This document shows positions 33,785 to 43,154 of a stretch of DNA of 64,000 nucleotides, in pieces (within the stretch, counting starts at the first letter, position 1; each line of letters starts with the position of its first letter). The translations under genes were made by a program, and so were the position numbers. Below the pieces are notes generated by a model. It made no database searches. It saw only the letters and a list, made by a program, of their open reading frames with translations, and had not been told where the DNA came from. The DNA comes from Bacteroidales bacterium (lineage in GTDB: Bacteria > Bacteroidota > Bacteroidia > Bacteroidales > Lentimicrobiaceae): contig JALHHH010000009.1 of assembly GCA_022837485.1 (NCBI GenBank), positions 11,450 through 75,449 of the forward strand, in the 5' to 3' direction.

Positions 33785-35458
33785 ATGAAGAGAATTCTAC
33801 CCTTATTTGCAGCTTTTTTGCTTACAACCAGTATTTTTGCTCAATCGCAGAGGTTGGTATTGCTGGAGCATTTCACGCAGGCAAGCTGCGGCCCCTGCGC
33901 CACGTACAATCCTTCCATTCACAGCCTGCTGGTTGCCAATCCCGATAAGATTACATCCATAAACTACCACACCAGCTGGCCGGGTTACGACCCCATGTAC
34001 AATCACAACACGGTTGACAATGCAGCCAGAACCTCCTTCTACAACGTAAATTCGGTTCCAAATTCCGTACTTGACGGAAACTTCTATAACGGACATCCGG
34101 GCGGATGGAACATCAATACTGTAAACCAGCGGTATGCCGTGCCTTCCCCCTGCAATCTTTTCGCCTACCAGCGCCTGTCGCCCACCCAGGATACTCTTTT
34201 TGTAACTATGGTGGTAGAGGCTTCCGCCGCTATGACGGGACAAATTGCCGCTACGGTTGCCGTAATTGAAAAGCACATTCATTTCAACTCACCTCCAGGT
34301 TCCAATGGTGAGAAAGACTTCTACAATGTGATGAAAAAACTCTTGCCCTCACGCTCGGGTCAGATGCTCCCCACGCCCATGAGTGCAGGCGATTATTTTA
34401 TTCTGGAATCCTACTGGGTACTGGCCAATGTATACAACATCAACGAGTTAAGTCTTGTTGGTTATGTACAGAACACAATAACCAAGGAAATCCTGCAGTC
34501 GTGCAACCTTACACCCGGCAATTATACCGGTTTATATGCCAACGATGCGGAGCTGGTATCTCTGCCCAACATGACCGACCGGTACTGCAATGAAACGCTG
34601 GAGCCAGTTGTAAAGATCAGAAATAACGGCAACAATACCGTCAGCACACTGGATATCAACTACCGGATCAACGAGGGAGAAATCCATTCGTATACATTCA
34701 CAGGCAGTCTCTCCCCCCTTCAGTCGGTAGAAATTCAGCTCCCGGAGACCGGCTACGGGCTTCAGGATGAAAACAATCTGAGTGTATGGATCAGCAGTCT
34801 GAACGGCGTAGCCGACGATTACAACCGCAACGACACCATCGTTCACGACTTTGCAAAGGCATTGCAGGCAAGCCGCAGTGTACTGGTAAAGGTCAGAACC
34901 GACAACAACCCGCACGAGACCACCTGGGAAATAAAAAATATGGCCGGAGAGGTTGTTGCCTCCGGAGGACCCTATACCCAGTCGGGAACCATCATCAATA
35001 CCGATGTTGAGCTTCCTGCTGACGGCTGTTACGATTTCTTTGTTTACGATGCCGGCGGAAACGGGATATGCTGTACCAACGGCGCAGGATTCGTAAGACT
35101 ATCATCGGGTTCGGTTACCATTACCCAGGGCACCGACTTCGGCGCCATGCTTACCGCTCAATTTGATGTGCTGAGCGTAGGCACTTCGCTGCTTCCGGCA
35201 ACGGCAGGACTTCAGCTTTACCCGAATCCGGCCGGTGAAACGGTATACGCAGAATACACTTCCGACTTCAACAGGACCTTGAAGATAACCGTTATCAATC
35301 AGCTGGGGCAGGTGGTTTACACAACAAGCCGCCGGGCGTTTGCCGGGGAAACCGACACGTTTGAAATCAATTCAGGCAACTGGCCTGCAGGAATTTATAT
35401 GATGTTTACAGACGACGGCACTACCCGCAGCAGCCGTAAATTCAGCATTGCGCGGTAA
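33785..35458 (+). CDS. Omp28-like thioredoxin-fold protein with T9SS sorting domain
   Basis: A 557-residue exported protein. After a signal peptide (KRILPLFAAFLLTTSIFAQ) comes an Omp28-type thioredoxin-fold domain with LLEHFTQASCGPCATYNP (CxxC) at about residues 27-44 and NSVPNSVLDGNFY with the cis-Pro region. The middle (about 260-360) is an adhesion-type beta domain (LEPVVKIRNNGNNTVSTLDI). A second beta module follows, with ADGCYDFFVYDAGGNGICC (380-460), and the C-terminus from about 472 is a T9SS domain (AGLQLYPNPAGETVYAEY, GIYMMF, SSRKFSIAR). A surface redox or binding role is likely; the substrate is unknown. Confidence 0.85.
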   Translation: MKRILPLFAAFLLTTSIFAQSQRLVLLEHFTQASCGPCATYNPSIHSLLVANPDKITSINYHTSWPGYDPMYNHNTVDNAARTSFYNVNSVPNSVLDGNFYNGHPGGWNINTVNQRYAVPSPCNLFAYQRLSPTQDTLFVTMVVEASAAMTGQIAATVAVIEKHIHFNSPPGSNGEKDFYNVMKKLLPSRSGQMLPTPMSAGDYFILESYWVLANVYNINELSLVGYVQNTITKEILQSCNLTPGNYTGLYANDAELVSLPNMTDRYCNETLEPVVKIRNNGNNTVSTLDINYRINEGEIHSYTFTGSLSPLQSVEIQLPETGYGLQDENNLSVWISSLNGVADDYNRNDTIVHDFAKALQASRSVLVKVRTDNNPHETTWEIKNMAGEVVASGGPYTQSGTIINTDVELPADGCYDFFVYDAGGNGICCTNGAGFVRLSSGSVTITQGTDFGAMLTAQFDVLSVGTSLLPATAGLQLYPNPAGETVYAEYTSDFNRTLKITVINQLGQVVYTTSRRAFAGETDTFEINSGNWPAGIYMMFTDDGTTRSSRKFSIAR

Positions 35459-35482
35459 AATCAGCAGTATTACCATTTTCAG

Positions 35483-35525
35483 GAGGCTGTCGCAAAGGGA
35501 AATTCCGGCGACGGTCTCTTTTTTT
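35483..35525 (+). terminator. Intrinsic terminator of the Omp28-like gene
   Basis: GAGGCTGTCGC and GCGACGGTCTC pair over 11 bp (two G-U wobbles) around a 14-nt loop, followed by a run of seven T. The GAGGCTGTC arm is shared with the terminator at 51711-51748. Confidence 0.8.
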
Positions 35526-35703
35526 CTATCCCGTATGCCCTCCACAGAGGAAAACAGAAACAACGGAAAAAAAAGACTGCCCTGGCAGTCATCTCAACCC
35601 CGAACCTGCGCCTTTCTCTCTGGCAAATACCTGCGGAATCTACCACTCTTCTCCATGATTCCTCCTTGATTCCTTTTGTAATTGTATTGAATTCCTTTTA
35701 CTC

Positions 35704-35780
35704 ACTATAGAGAAACTATAGAGAAACTATAGAGAAAGCATAGAGAAAGCATAGAGAAAGTCATGAGAAAAGCCATGAAA
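35704..35780. repeat. 11-bp tandem repeat
   Basis: Seven consecutive 11-bp units: ACTATAGAGAA three times (35704-35736), AGCATAGAGAA twice (35737-35758), then AGTCATGAGAA (35759-35769) and AAGCCATGAAA (35770-35780). Divergence grows from left to right. The unit length is close to one helical turn and not a multiple of three. It lies between convergent gene ends, so a promoter role is not obvious. Confidence 0.85.
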
Positions 35781-35979
35781 AATACGAAGGGAACCGGGGA
35801 GTGAATCGGCGTAAGCCTGAACATTAAAATACTATCTGTGAAGCCACCTTTACCTGAAAAATGACCGGGACCAGGTTTCCCCGAACATCAGCCTCATTAT
35901 GTAAATACGTCGAAACCCGGCAATTCTCGTTACGATAAAGCGGAAAATTGCCGGGTTAATAAGCTATGCTGAACAATTC

Positions 35980-37929
35980 CTAAAACAGATTGTCAATCAG
36001 TGAATCGTCGGTAAAATTCGGCAGGGTTACTTTCAGCAGGGGTTCAGCTTCCATAGCCCGTTTTATGGCGAAGACGGCGCCTTCGTTGCGTGCCCAGGAG
36101 CGGCGGCTGATGCCGTTGTTCACATCCCAGTGCAGCATGGCGTGCAAACGGCGGTCGCTGTCGGCACTGCCATCAAGAAGCATTCCGAAGCCTCCGTTGA
36201 TTACTTCACCCCAGCCTACACCGCCGCCGTTGTGAATCGAAACCCAGGTTGCACCTCTGAAGGAATCTCCGATTACGTTATGAATGGCCATATCGGCAGT
36301 GAAGCTGCTGCCGTCGTAAATGTTTGATGTTTCCCGGAAAGGGGAATCGGTACCCGATACGTCGTGGTGATCGCGTCCAAGTACTACCGGTGCGGAAAGC
36401 CTGCCGTCGGCGATGGCCTTGTTGAATGCAGCCGCTATTTTTGTCCGTCCTTCGCAGTCAGCATACAGAATTCTGGCCTGGGAGCCAACAACCAGGCGGT
36501 TTTCCTTAGCTCCACGGATCTCTTCCAGCACTTCCATTGCAATGCGGTCGGTGGTATCCAGGTCGTCAGGGCTGCCCGATGTACACACCCAGCGGAAGGG
36601 TCCGAAGCCATAGTCGAAGCACATGGGACCCATGATATCCTGCACGTAGGATGGATATTTGAAGCTTCCGTCGGGTTTAAAGATATCGGCTCCTGCCCTG
36701 CCCGACTCGAGCAGGAAGGCGTTGCCGTAATCGAAGAAATACATACCCCGGCTGCAGAGCGTGTTAACGGCAGCCACGTGACGGCGCAGGGTTTCCTGAA
36801 CCCGCTTTTTAAACTCCTCAGGCTGATGGGCCATCATCTCGTTAGAGTCTTCATAGGTAAGACCGGCAGGGTAATATCCTCCGGCCCAGGGGTTGTGCAG
36901 GGAAGTTTGATCGGAGCCGAGATCAACGGAAATATTGCGTTCGGCAAGTCTTTCCCATAGATCAACGATATTGCCCAGGTAGGCAATTGAGCGGGCTTTC
37001 TTTTCTTTGCGGTATTTAATTGCCAGATCGATGGCGGTATCCACATTTTCGGAAATCTCATCCACCCAGCCCTGGCTGTGTCGCTTATGTGCTGCGTGGG
37101 GATTTATTTCTGCGCAGATGGTTACCACTCCGGCTATATTTCCGGCTTTTGGCTGTGCGCCGCTCATCCCGCCAAGGCCGGAGGTAACAAACAGCGTACC
37201 CTCACTTCTTGCGCCCGTTGCATGGATCTTCCGCTCTGCATTAAGCACGGTGATGGTAGTTCCGTGAACGATCCCCTGGGGACCGATATACATGTAACTG
37301 CCTGCCGTCATCTGACCATACTGCGAAACGCCCAGGGCATTGAAACGTTCCCAGTCATCGGGTTTTGAGTAGTTTGGAATTACCATTCCGTTGGTTACCA
37401 CTACCCTTGGAGCATCTTTGTGCGATGGAAAAAGTCCCATGGGGTGCCCCGAATACATAACCAGCGTCTGATCATCGGTCATTTCCGACAGGTACTTCAT
37501 AGTAAGAAGATACTGAGCCCAGTTCTGGAAAACTGCTCCGTTGCCTCCGTAGGTGATGAGTTCATGCGGATGCTGGGCAACGGCAGGATCCAGGTTGTTC
37601 TGTATCATCAGCATAATTCCTGCAGCTTGTTTTGACCGTGCGGGATACTCGTGGATGGGACGGGCATACATATCGTAGGAGGGCCTGAAGCGGTACATAT
37701 AAATCCGGCCGTATTTCTTTAATTCCTGAGCAAACTCGGGAGCAAGAACGGCGTGATGTAAGGGATCGAAATATCGGAGCGCATTTTGCAAAGCCAGCTT
37801 TTTCTCCTTAGTTGTGAGGATATCTTTGCGGACGGGAGCATGACTTACACTGTTATCGAATGGTTCTGGCGCCGGCAGAACAGCGGGGATACCGGCACTT
37901 ACTGCCTCTTGAAATTCTGAACGTGACAT
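35980..37929 (-). CDS. hutU: Urocanate hydratase
   Basis: HutU adds water to urocanate to give imidazolone propionate, the second step of histidine degradation. The 649-residue protein is longer than the roughly 550-residue proteobacterial enzyme, as in other Bacteroidota. Motifs include ELITYGGNGAVFQNW, VMYSGHPMGLFPS, SYMYIGPQGIVHGTT, TSGLGGMSGAQPKA (the NAD-binding Gly-rich segment) and GRDHHDVSGTDSPFRET. The start at 37929 (MSRSEFQEA) is preferred to a longer frame that would read through the promoter. No other hut gene is in the window. Confidence 0.96.
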   Translation of the reverse strand: MSRSEFQEAVSAGIPAVLPAPEPFDNSVSHAPVRKDILTTKEKKLALQNALRYFDPLHHAVLAPEFAQELKKYGRIYMYRFRPSYDMYARPIHEYPARSKQAAGIMLMIQNNLDPAVAQHPHELITYGGNGAVFQNWAQYLLTMKYLSEMTDDQTLVMYSGHPMGLFPSHKDAPRVVVTNGMVIPNYSKPDDWERFNALGVSQYGQMTAGSYMYIGPQGIVHGTTITVLNAERKIHATGARSEGTLFVTSGLGGMSGAQPKAGNIAGVVTICAEINPHAAHKRHSQGWVDEISENVDTAIDLAIKYRKEKKARSIAYLGNIVDLWERLAERNISVDLGSDQTSLHNPWAGGYYPAGLTYEDSNEMMAHQPEEFKKRVQETLRRHVAAVNTLCSRGMYFFDYGNAFLLESGRAGADIFKPDGSFKYPSYVQDIMGPMCFDYGFGPFRWVCTSGSPDDLDTTDRIAMEVLEEIRGAKENRLVVGSQARILYADCEGRTKIAAAFNKAIADGRLSAPVVLGRDHHDVSGTDSPFRETSNIYDGSSFTADMAIHNVIGDSFRGATWVSIHNGGGVGWGEVINGGFGMLLDGSADSDRRLHAMLHWDVNNGISRRSWARNEGAVFAIKRAMEAEPLLKVTLPNFTDDSLIDNLF

Positions 37930-38263
37930 AATATAAAGATTCGGTTGATTTATCCTGCAAAAGAGGCAACAAAGGTAAGAAGGATTTTGGATTGCAAACG
38001 ATTGAAATTGCCTGAACAACGCGAATTCTTTACCGTTTCAAGCCTCCGGATTAATGATTTGACCGACATTGTATAATAAGCCACTTTGCCGGATGAAATT
38101 AACAATGCCAAAGGGTTCCGGATGCTTTTCCGGGAAAGCTTAATGAGAAAAACAGCGGATCTCTGCATCATACAGGAATAACAGTAAGGCATGGTTACTT
38201 CAGTCTTAAATCGGGTGGAAGCATACTTGAATTTCTCTATTTTTACAAGCCAAAACAATACGG
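37930..38263. other. Intergenic region between hutU and the PLP decarboxylases
   Basis: 334 bp between divergent genes. It contains the hutU promoter (37970-37997). For the plus-strand decarboxylase I found only near matches to the promoter pattern (TATTTTTA just before the gene). A minus-strand open frame here overlaps the hutU promoter and is not credible. Confidence 0.5.
37970..37997 (-). promoter_or_regulatory. Bacteroidota promoter of hutU
   Basis: On the minus strand TTG (37995-37997), 17-bp spacer, TACCTTTG (37970-37977), with a 40-nt leader to the hutU start at 37929. Confidence 0.7.
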
Positions 38264-39709
38264 ATGAACTCATTACTGCAGCATGCCTTCAATCCGGAGG
38301 AATTCCGGCGTGAGGGGCATAAACTTGTTGACCTTCTTTCAGCCTACCTCCACGATTGCCGTGAAGCGGCACCAATGCCGGTATTACCGCCGTCGGAGCC
38401 TGCCGAAATGGAAAAATACTGGCAGGGGGAGCTGAAAAATCCCGGCTTTGATCTTCAGAAATATTACGCTACGCTGATATCGCAGGCGAACCACATTCAC
38501 CATCCGCGATACATGGGACATCAGGTGGTACCACCTGCACCCATGTCGGCACTCACCGAGCTGCTTGAGGCATTGCTAAATAACGGGATGGCGATTTATG
38601 AAATGGGGCCTTCGGCCACCGCCATCGAGCGGGTGGTATTGCGGTGGCTAACAGACCGCATGGGGTTTCCCGCATCGGCGGAAGGTGTTCTTACCTCGGG
38701 AGGATCGGCGGGCAACCTTACGGGGCTTCTGGCTGCACGCCAGGCCATGTGCGGATACGATATCTGGGAAGGGGGAAACCGCGACGCGGAACCCCTGGCA
38801 CTGATGGTTTCGGAGGAAGCGCATTACAGCGTTGCCCGTGCAGCCCGGATCATGGGATGGGGTGAAAAAGGAATCGTGAAGATACCCATAGACGGCAATC
38901 TGCGGGCCGACACCCGCGCCCTTTCGCAAAACCTTAATCAGGCAAGGCAAAAAGGACTACGGGTAATAGCGGTCGTGGGCAATGCATGCACCACATCAAC
39001 GGGAACGTATGACCCTTTGGATGAAATGGCCGGCTTTGCAAGGGCAGAGGGACTTTGGTTTCATGTGGACGGAGCCCACGGCGGGGCTGCAGCATTCTCC
39101 GAAAAATACAGTCATCTGGTAAAGGGCATAGAGCTTGCCGATTCGGTAGTTATCGACTTTCACAAAATGATGCTGGCTCCGGCGCTCACCACTGCGGTGC
39201 TTTTCCGCAACGGCAGCCATTCCTACGAAACCTTTGCCCAGAAGGCGGAATACCTTCTGGCGAACGGGAAAAAGCAAGCCTGGTACGACAGCGCCGGGCG
39301 CACCCTGGAGTGTACCAAAAAAATGCTTGGCGTGAAGGTTTTCGCAATGATAAAACTCTACGGCGACGGTATCTTCACCGAATACATCAATACAACCTAC
39401 GATCTGGGACAAACGCTTGCCGGGATGCTGAAACGCGAATCCGGCTTCGAGCTGGCCACTGAACCCGATGGCAACATTGTGTGTTTCAGGTATATCCCGC
39501 CGGAATTCCGGGGCGATGCCGATGCGCTGACAGCCGAAATCCGTAAAGAGATTATTGCTGAAGCCGGTTTTTACATTGTACAGACCCGGTCGGGAGGATG
39601 CACTTACCTCAGGGTAACGCTGATGAATCCGTTTACCGGCATCAGCGACCTTGAAGCCCTGCTTGTCAGGATCAGGAAATCGGGCGATGCGCTTGCCGCG
39701 AAATATTAA
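38264..39709 (+). CDS. Group II PLP-dependent amino acid decarboxylase, substrate unknown
   Basis: A 481-residue fold-type I PLP enzyme of the glutamate/aromatic/diaminobutyrate decarboxylase group. The PLP stacking His is His187 (SEEAHYSV), the pyridine-N Asp is Asp269 in WFHVDGAHGG and the Schiff-base Lys is Lys301 in DFHKMMLAPALTT. A GGSAGNL motif (147-152) matches the phosphate-binding loop. The sequence around the Lys differs from aromatic (NPHKW) and glutamate types and is nearer to diaminobutyrate-type decarboxylases, so I leave the substrate open. A second decarboxylase follows after 10 bp and is clearly of another subfamily. Confidence 0.82.
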   Translation: MNSLLQHAFNPEEFRREGHKLVDLLSAYLHDCREAAPMPVLPPSEPAEMEKYWQGELKNPGFDLQKYYATLISQANHIHHPRYMGHQVVPPAPMSALTELLEALLNNGMAIYEMGPSATAIERVVLRWLTDRMGFPASAEGVLTSGGSAGNLTGLLAARQAMCGYDIWEGGNRDAEPLALMVSEEAHYSVARAARIMGWGEKGIVKIPIDGNLRADTRALSQNLNQARQKGLRVIAVVGNACTTSTGTYDPLDEMAGFARAEGLWFHVDGAHGGAAAFSEKYSHLVKGIELADSVVIDFHKMMLAPALTTAVLFRNGSHSYETFAQKAEYLLANGKKQAWYDSAGRTLECTKKMLGVKVFAMIKLYGDGIFTEYINTTYDLGQTLAGMLKRESGFELATEPDGNIVCFRYIPPEFRGDADALTAEIRKEIIAEAGFYIVQTRSGGCTYLRVTLMNPFTGISDLEALLVRIRKSGDALAAKY

Positions 39710-39719
39710 TTTACAAGCG

Positions 39720-41144
39720 ATGATGAACATTGAAGAATTCAGGGCAGAAGCCCACAGGATGGCCGACCGCATTGCCGATTATTATGAATCGGCGAGTACT
39801 TATCCCGTGAAATCGCAGGTAAAGCCGGGGGAGATTCTGGATGCACTTCCGCTGCAGCCTCCGGCAGATTCCGAATCCACGGGCAGCATCATGGCCGATT
39901 TCGAACGCATAATCATGCCCGGAATCACGCACTGGCAAAGTCCTTCGTTTTTTGCATACTTCCCTGCCAACAGCAGTTACCCTTCGGTACTGGCCGAGAT
40001 GCTGACGGCGGCACTTGCACAGCAGGGAATGATCTGGGAAACATCGCCGGCTGCCACGGAGCTGGAAGAGCGGGTGATGGAATGGCTGAAGCAGATCTTC
40101 GGATTGCCGGAGGAGTGGACCGGCGTAATACAGGATACCGCATCGGCCTCCACCCTTGCAGCCCTGCTTACCGCGCGTGAGCGGGCAACGGACTGGAACG
40201 TAAACGATAACGGATTTGCTCCCGAAGCGGGATTAAGAATCTACTGCTCTTCTGAAACCCATTCGTCCATTGAAAAAGCAACAAAGATCGCCGGATACGG
40301 CAAAAACAACCTGATAAAAGTTGCGGTTAAGTCCGACGGCTCCATGGATATCGTGGCGCTGGAGAAGGCCATAAGCGACGACCTGAAAGCCGGGCTGAAA
40401 CCGGTGTGTGTTGTGGGAACCCTCGGCACTACCGGCACAACGGCCAACGACCCCCTGGAAGCGATAGGTAAAATTTGCCAAAAGCACAAGCTGTGGTTTC
40501 ATGTAGATGCCGCTTACGGCGGAACGGCGCTGATGCTACCGGAAATGCGGCATCTTGCGGCCGGATTGAAATTTGCCGACAGCTACGTTTTCAATCCGCA
40601 CAAGTGGATGTTTACCAATTTCGACTGTTCGGCCTATTTTGTAAGGGACCAGGAAGCACTGATCCGGACGTTCAGCATTCTGCCGGAATACCTGAAAACG
40701 GCAACCCGGGGACAGGTAAAGGATTACCGCGACTGGGGAGTGGCGCTCGGGAGGAGATTCAGGGCACTGAAGCTCTGGTTTGTGATTCGCAGCTTCGGAG
40801 TTGAAGGCTTGCGCGAAAAAGTGAGAAAGCACCTGGAACTGGCCCGGTGGCTGAAACATACCATTGAAAGCTCAGAGGACTTTGAGTTGCTGGCACCGGT
40901 AAACTACAGTCTGGTTTGCTTCAGATACCACCCCGAGGCCGTGGCAGACGAAGAAAAACTGAACCAAATAAACCAGCAGCTGTTACAGAAGGTCAACGAA
41001 ACGGGCAGACTTTACATCACGCACACCAAAACAGCCGGAAAGTACACTCTGCGGATGGTAATTGCTCAGACTTACGTGGAACGGCATCACGTGGAAGCTG
41101 CCTGGTCACTCATCCGGAAAACCGCTGAACAATTGAGCGCTTAA
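39720..41144 (+). CDS. Aromatic-L-amino-acid decarboxylase family protein
   Basis: A 474-residue PLP enzyme expected to decarboxylate tyrosine, tryptophan or related amino acids to amines. It has the AADC hallmarks HWQSPSFFAYFPA (71-83), His181 (SSETHSSIEK), HVDAAYGG with Asp263, and NPHKWMFTNFDCS with Lys295. Tyr324 in PEYLKT matches the catalytic-loop Tyr, whose change to Phe marks aldehyde synthases, so decarboxylation is favoured. ATG 39720 lies 10 bp after the first decarboxylase stop; the frame upstream only re-reads that gene. The methyltransferase after it starts 41 bp downstream. Confidence 0.9.
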   Translation: MMNIEEFRAEAHRMADRIADYYESASTYPVKSQVKPGEILDALPLQPPADSESTGSIMADFERIIMPGITHWQSPSFFAYFPANSSYPSVLAEMLTAALAQQGMIWETSPAATELEERVMEWLKQIFGLPEEWTGVIQDTASASTLAALLTARERATDWNVNDNGFAPEAGLRIYCSSETHSSIEKATKIAGYGKNNLIKVAVKSDGSMDIVALEKAISDDLKAGLKPVCVVGTLGTTGTTANDPLEAIGKICQKHKLWFHVDAAYGGTALMLPEMRHLAAGLKFADSYVFNPHKWMFTNFDCSAYFVRDQEALIRTFSILPEYLKTATRGQVKDYRDWGVALGRRFRALKLWFVIRSFGVEGLREKVRKHLELARWLKHTIESSEDFELLAPVNYSLVCFRYHPEAVADEEKLNQINQQLLQKVNETGRLYITHTKTAGKYTLRMVIAQTYVERHHVEAAWSLIRKTAEQLSA

Positions 41145-41185
41145 ACGATAACAACCTGAATAAGAGAGTTTACACTGCGAAAACC

Positions 41186-41785
41186 ATGAAAGAACACTGG
41201 GATGAACGTTATGCTTCGGAGGATTACATATATGGAACGGAGCCCAACCGCTGGTTTGCCGGGCATCTGCGGATGCTGAAAGCAGGGCGTATACTCCTTC
41301 CTGCCGAGGGAGAGGGCCGTAATGCCGTATATGCCGCAGCAACGGGCTGGGAAGTGCATGCCTTTGACCAGAGTACAGAAGGTCAGAGAAAGGCTCTGAA
41401 GCTGGCGGCAGACAAGGGAGTAACCATCCGGTACACTACCGACACCCTGGAAGAGATGACAGGCGTCGATGGCCTTTTTGATGCCATTGCCCTGATCTTT
41501 GTGCACATTCACGAGGACCAGCGGCCAACGGTACACCACCGTCTGGCTTCTATGATACGACCTGGCGGGATGCTTATACTGGAAGCCTTCAGCCGTAAGC
41601 AATTGGGAAATACCAGCGGAGGACCGCGCTCGGAAGCCATGCTGTACACAGCTGCGATGCTTGAGGAAGACTTTGCCGGCATGGAAATAACCTTCAGTGA
41701 AGAGGCATGCATACATCTGGACGAGGGTCCTTTGCATCTTGGGAATGCGGAAGTAGTGCGGCTGCTTGCCGTAAAAAAGGAATAA
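41186..41785 (+). CDS. Class I SAM-dependent methyltransferase
   Basis: A 199-residue soluble methyltransferase of the TehB-like group. The N-terminus HWDERYASEDYIYGTEPNRWF and the SAM-binding motif ILLPAEGEGRNAVYAAATGWEVHAFDQS are characteristic, with the acidic Asp closing motif II, and FDAIALIFVHIHEDQR as motif IV. Usual TehB-like length. It is encoded right behind the two amino acid decarboxylases, so a role in methylating an amine is conceivable but not shown; detoxification of a metalloid or thiol is the other option. Confidence 0.85.
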   Translation: MKEHWDERYASEDYIYGTEPNRWFAGHLRMLKAGRILLPAEGEGRNAVYAAATGWEVHAFDQSTEGQRKALKLAADKGVTIRYTTDTLEEMTGVDGLFDAIALIFVHIHEDQRPTVHHRLASMIRPGGMLILEAFSRKQLGNTSGGPRSEAMLYTAAMLEEDFAGMEITFSEEACIHLDEGPLHLGNAEVVRLLAVKKE

Positions 41786-41891
41786 GCACTAATAACCGAA
41801 AAAAGTGCAGCCACATACGGGAAAAAGCAGAAATTTGCCATTGAATCCGGGATGCTGTTCCTTCTTAAACTACACCATCAACACACTGCAA

Positions 41892-43148
41892 ATGAAAGGT
41901 ACACACACACAAACTCTGCTGATTCTCATGGCATTGCTGCTGACAACAAGCGGCTATACCCGGGATGACCGCGAGTCGAAGCTTAAACGAAAGTCCGGCC
42001 GCATCCATGCGCGGGCTCTCACGATCGATTCGCACAACGACACTCCGATGTGGTTTACCGACACCTCGTACAACTTTGCCGAAGAGCATCGCGGGAAGCG
42101 ACCGCGCAACCGGGTGGACATTCCGGGGATGGAAGCCGGAGGTCTGGACGGAGCCTTTTTTGCGGTATTTGTCGGTCAGGGCGACCGCGATGATAAAGGG
42201 AATGCCAGGGCATACGAAGAGGCGGTTCAGACCTTCAAAGCCATAGAGCTGAATCTGCATCCGGAAAGAGTATCGCTTGCCCTGAATGCGGGCGATGCCC
42301 GAAAGATTGAAAAACAAGGGAAACGGGCAATGTACATTGGCCTGGAAAACGGATATCCCATCGGCAACGACGCATCAAAGGTTGCGTATTTCCATTCACT
42401 GGGAGCCCGTTACATTACCCTTTGCCACACCCGCAACAACGACATCTGCGATTCGTCGACCGACAGCACAGAGCATAACGGAATCAGCAAATTCGGTGAA
42501 ACCGTAGTGGCAGAAATGAACCGGATCGGGATGATGGTGGATGTGTCTCACATCTCCGACAAGGCATTTTACGATGCCCTACGTTTGAGCCAAACACCGG
42601 TGATTGCCTCGCACTCGTGTGCACGGGCGCTGTGCGACAACCCCCGCAACCTTGACGATAACATGCTTAGGGCGCTGGCAGAAAGCGGGGGCGTGATCCA
42701 GATGTGCATTCTGAGCAGTTACGTGAAAAGTCCGGATCCCAATCCACGGCGTGATTCAGCTCAGGCTGCTCTCAGGGCAAGGTACAGGGGCTTCAAAGAT
42801 CTGTCGGGGGAAGAAATGAACCAGGCCCGGAAGGAATGGTACGCCATTGATGAGATATACCCGCAGAAACTGGCAACGGTTAGCGATGTGGCCGACCACA
42901 TCGACCACATCGTGAAAACGGCCGGCATACGGCACGTGGGCATAGGTACCGATTTCGATGGCGGTGGCGGTGTTAAGGGATGTGAATACGCCTCAGAACT
43001 CGGCAACATCACCCTGGAGCTGGTAAAGCGCGGATATTCAGCAAGGCAGATCCGCATGATCTGGAGTAAAAACCTGCTCAGGGTGATGCGGGAAACGGAG
43101 AGATACGCCCGAAAAAACGCAACCCGCAATGACGGTTTTACAGGATAA
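41892..43148 (+). CDS. Membrane dipeptidase (M19 family)
   Basis: A 418-residue exported zinc dipeptidase of the renal-dipeptidase type that splits dipeptides, often with D-residues at the C-terminus. The start at 41892 gives a signal peptide (HTQTLLILMALLLTTSGY); the frame before it is the intergenic gap. Zinc and active-site motifs are TIDSHNDTP (HxD), GLENGYPIG (bridging Glu), MVDVSHISDKAFYD, VIASHSCARAL and VGIGTDFDGG. The family usually has (D/G)-H-x-D at the first site; here it is Ser-His-Asn-Asp, which is acceptable. The next gene starts 6 bp downstream. Confidence 0.92.
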   Translation: MKGTHTQTLLILMALLLTTSGYTRDDRESKLKRKSGRIHARALTIDSHNDTPMWFTDTSYNFAEEHRGKRPRNRVDIPGMEAGGLDGAFFAVFVGQGDRDDKGNARAYEEAVQTFKAIELNLHPERVSLALNAGDARKIEKQGKRAMYIGLENGYPIGNDASKVAYFHSLGARYITLCHTRNNDICDSSTDSTEHNGISKFGETVVAEMNRIGMMVDVSHISDKAFYDALRLSQTPVIASHSCARALCDNPRNLDDNMLRALAESGGVIQMCILSSYVKSPDPNPRRDSAQAALRARYRGFKDLSGEEMNQARKEWYAIDEIYPQKLATVSDVADHIDHIVKTAGIRHVGIGTDFDGGGGVKGCEYASELGNITLELVKRGYSARQIRMIWSKNLLRVMRETERYARKNATRNDGFTG

Positions 43149-43154
43149 TATAAA

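Larger units (their letters stand above)
35459..35979. other. Long intergenic region with terminator and 11-bp repeats
   Basis: 521 bp between convergent genes. It holds the Omp28-like gene terminator (35483-35525) and an 11-bp tandem repeat (35704-35780). The remaining sequence shows no convincing gene; an open frame at 35448-35669 has no RBS and no recognisable protein features. Confidence 0.6.

Noticed and set aside
35448..35669. 73-codon plus-strand open frame after the Omp28-like gene
   Set aside because: It spans the terminator hairpin and lacks RBS and domain features.
35704..35780. CRISPR-like array
   Set aside because: The repeats are 11 bp and directly abutting, with no spacers, and no cas genes are in the window.
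37950..38273. 107-codon minus-strand open frame upstream of hutU
   Set aside because: It overlaps the well-formed hutU promoter; composition is not protein-like.
38996..39772. 258-codon minus-strand open frame across the two decarboxylase genes
   Set aside because: It overlaps conserved PLP-enzyme coding sequence on the other strand and has no supporting features.
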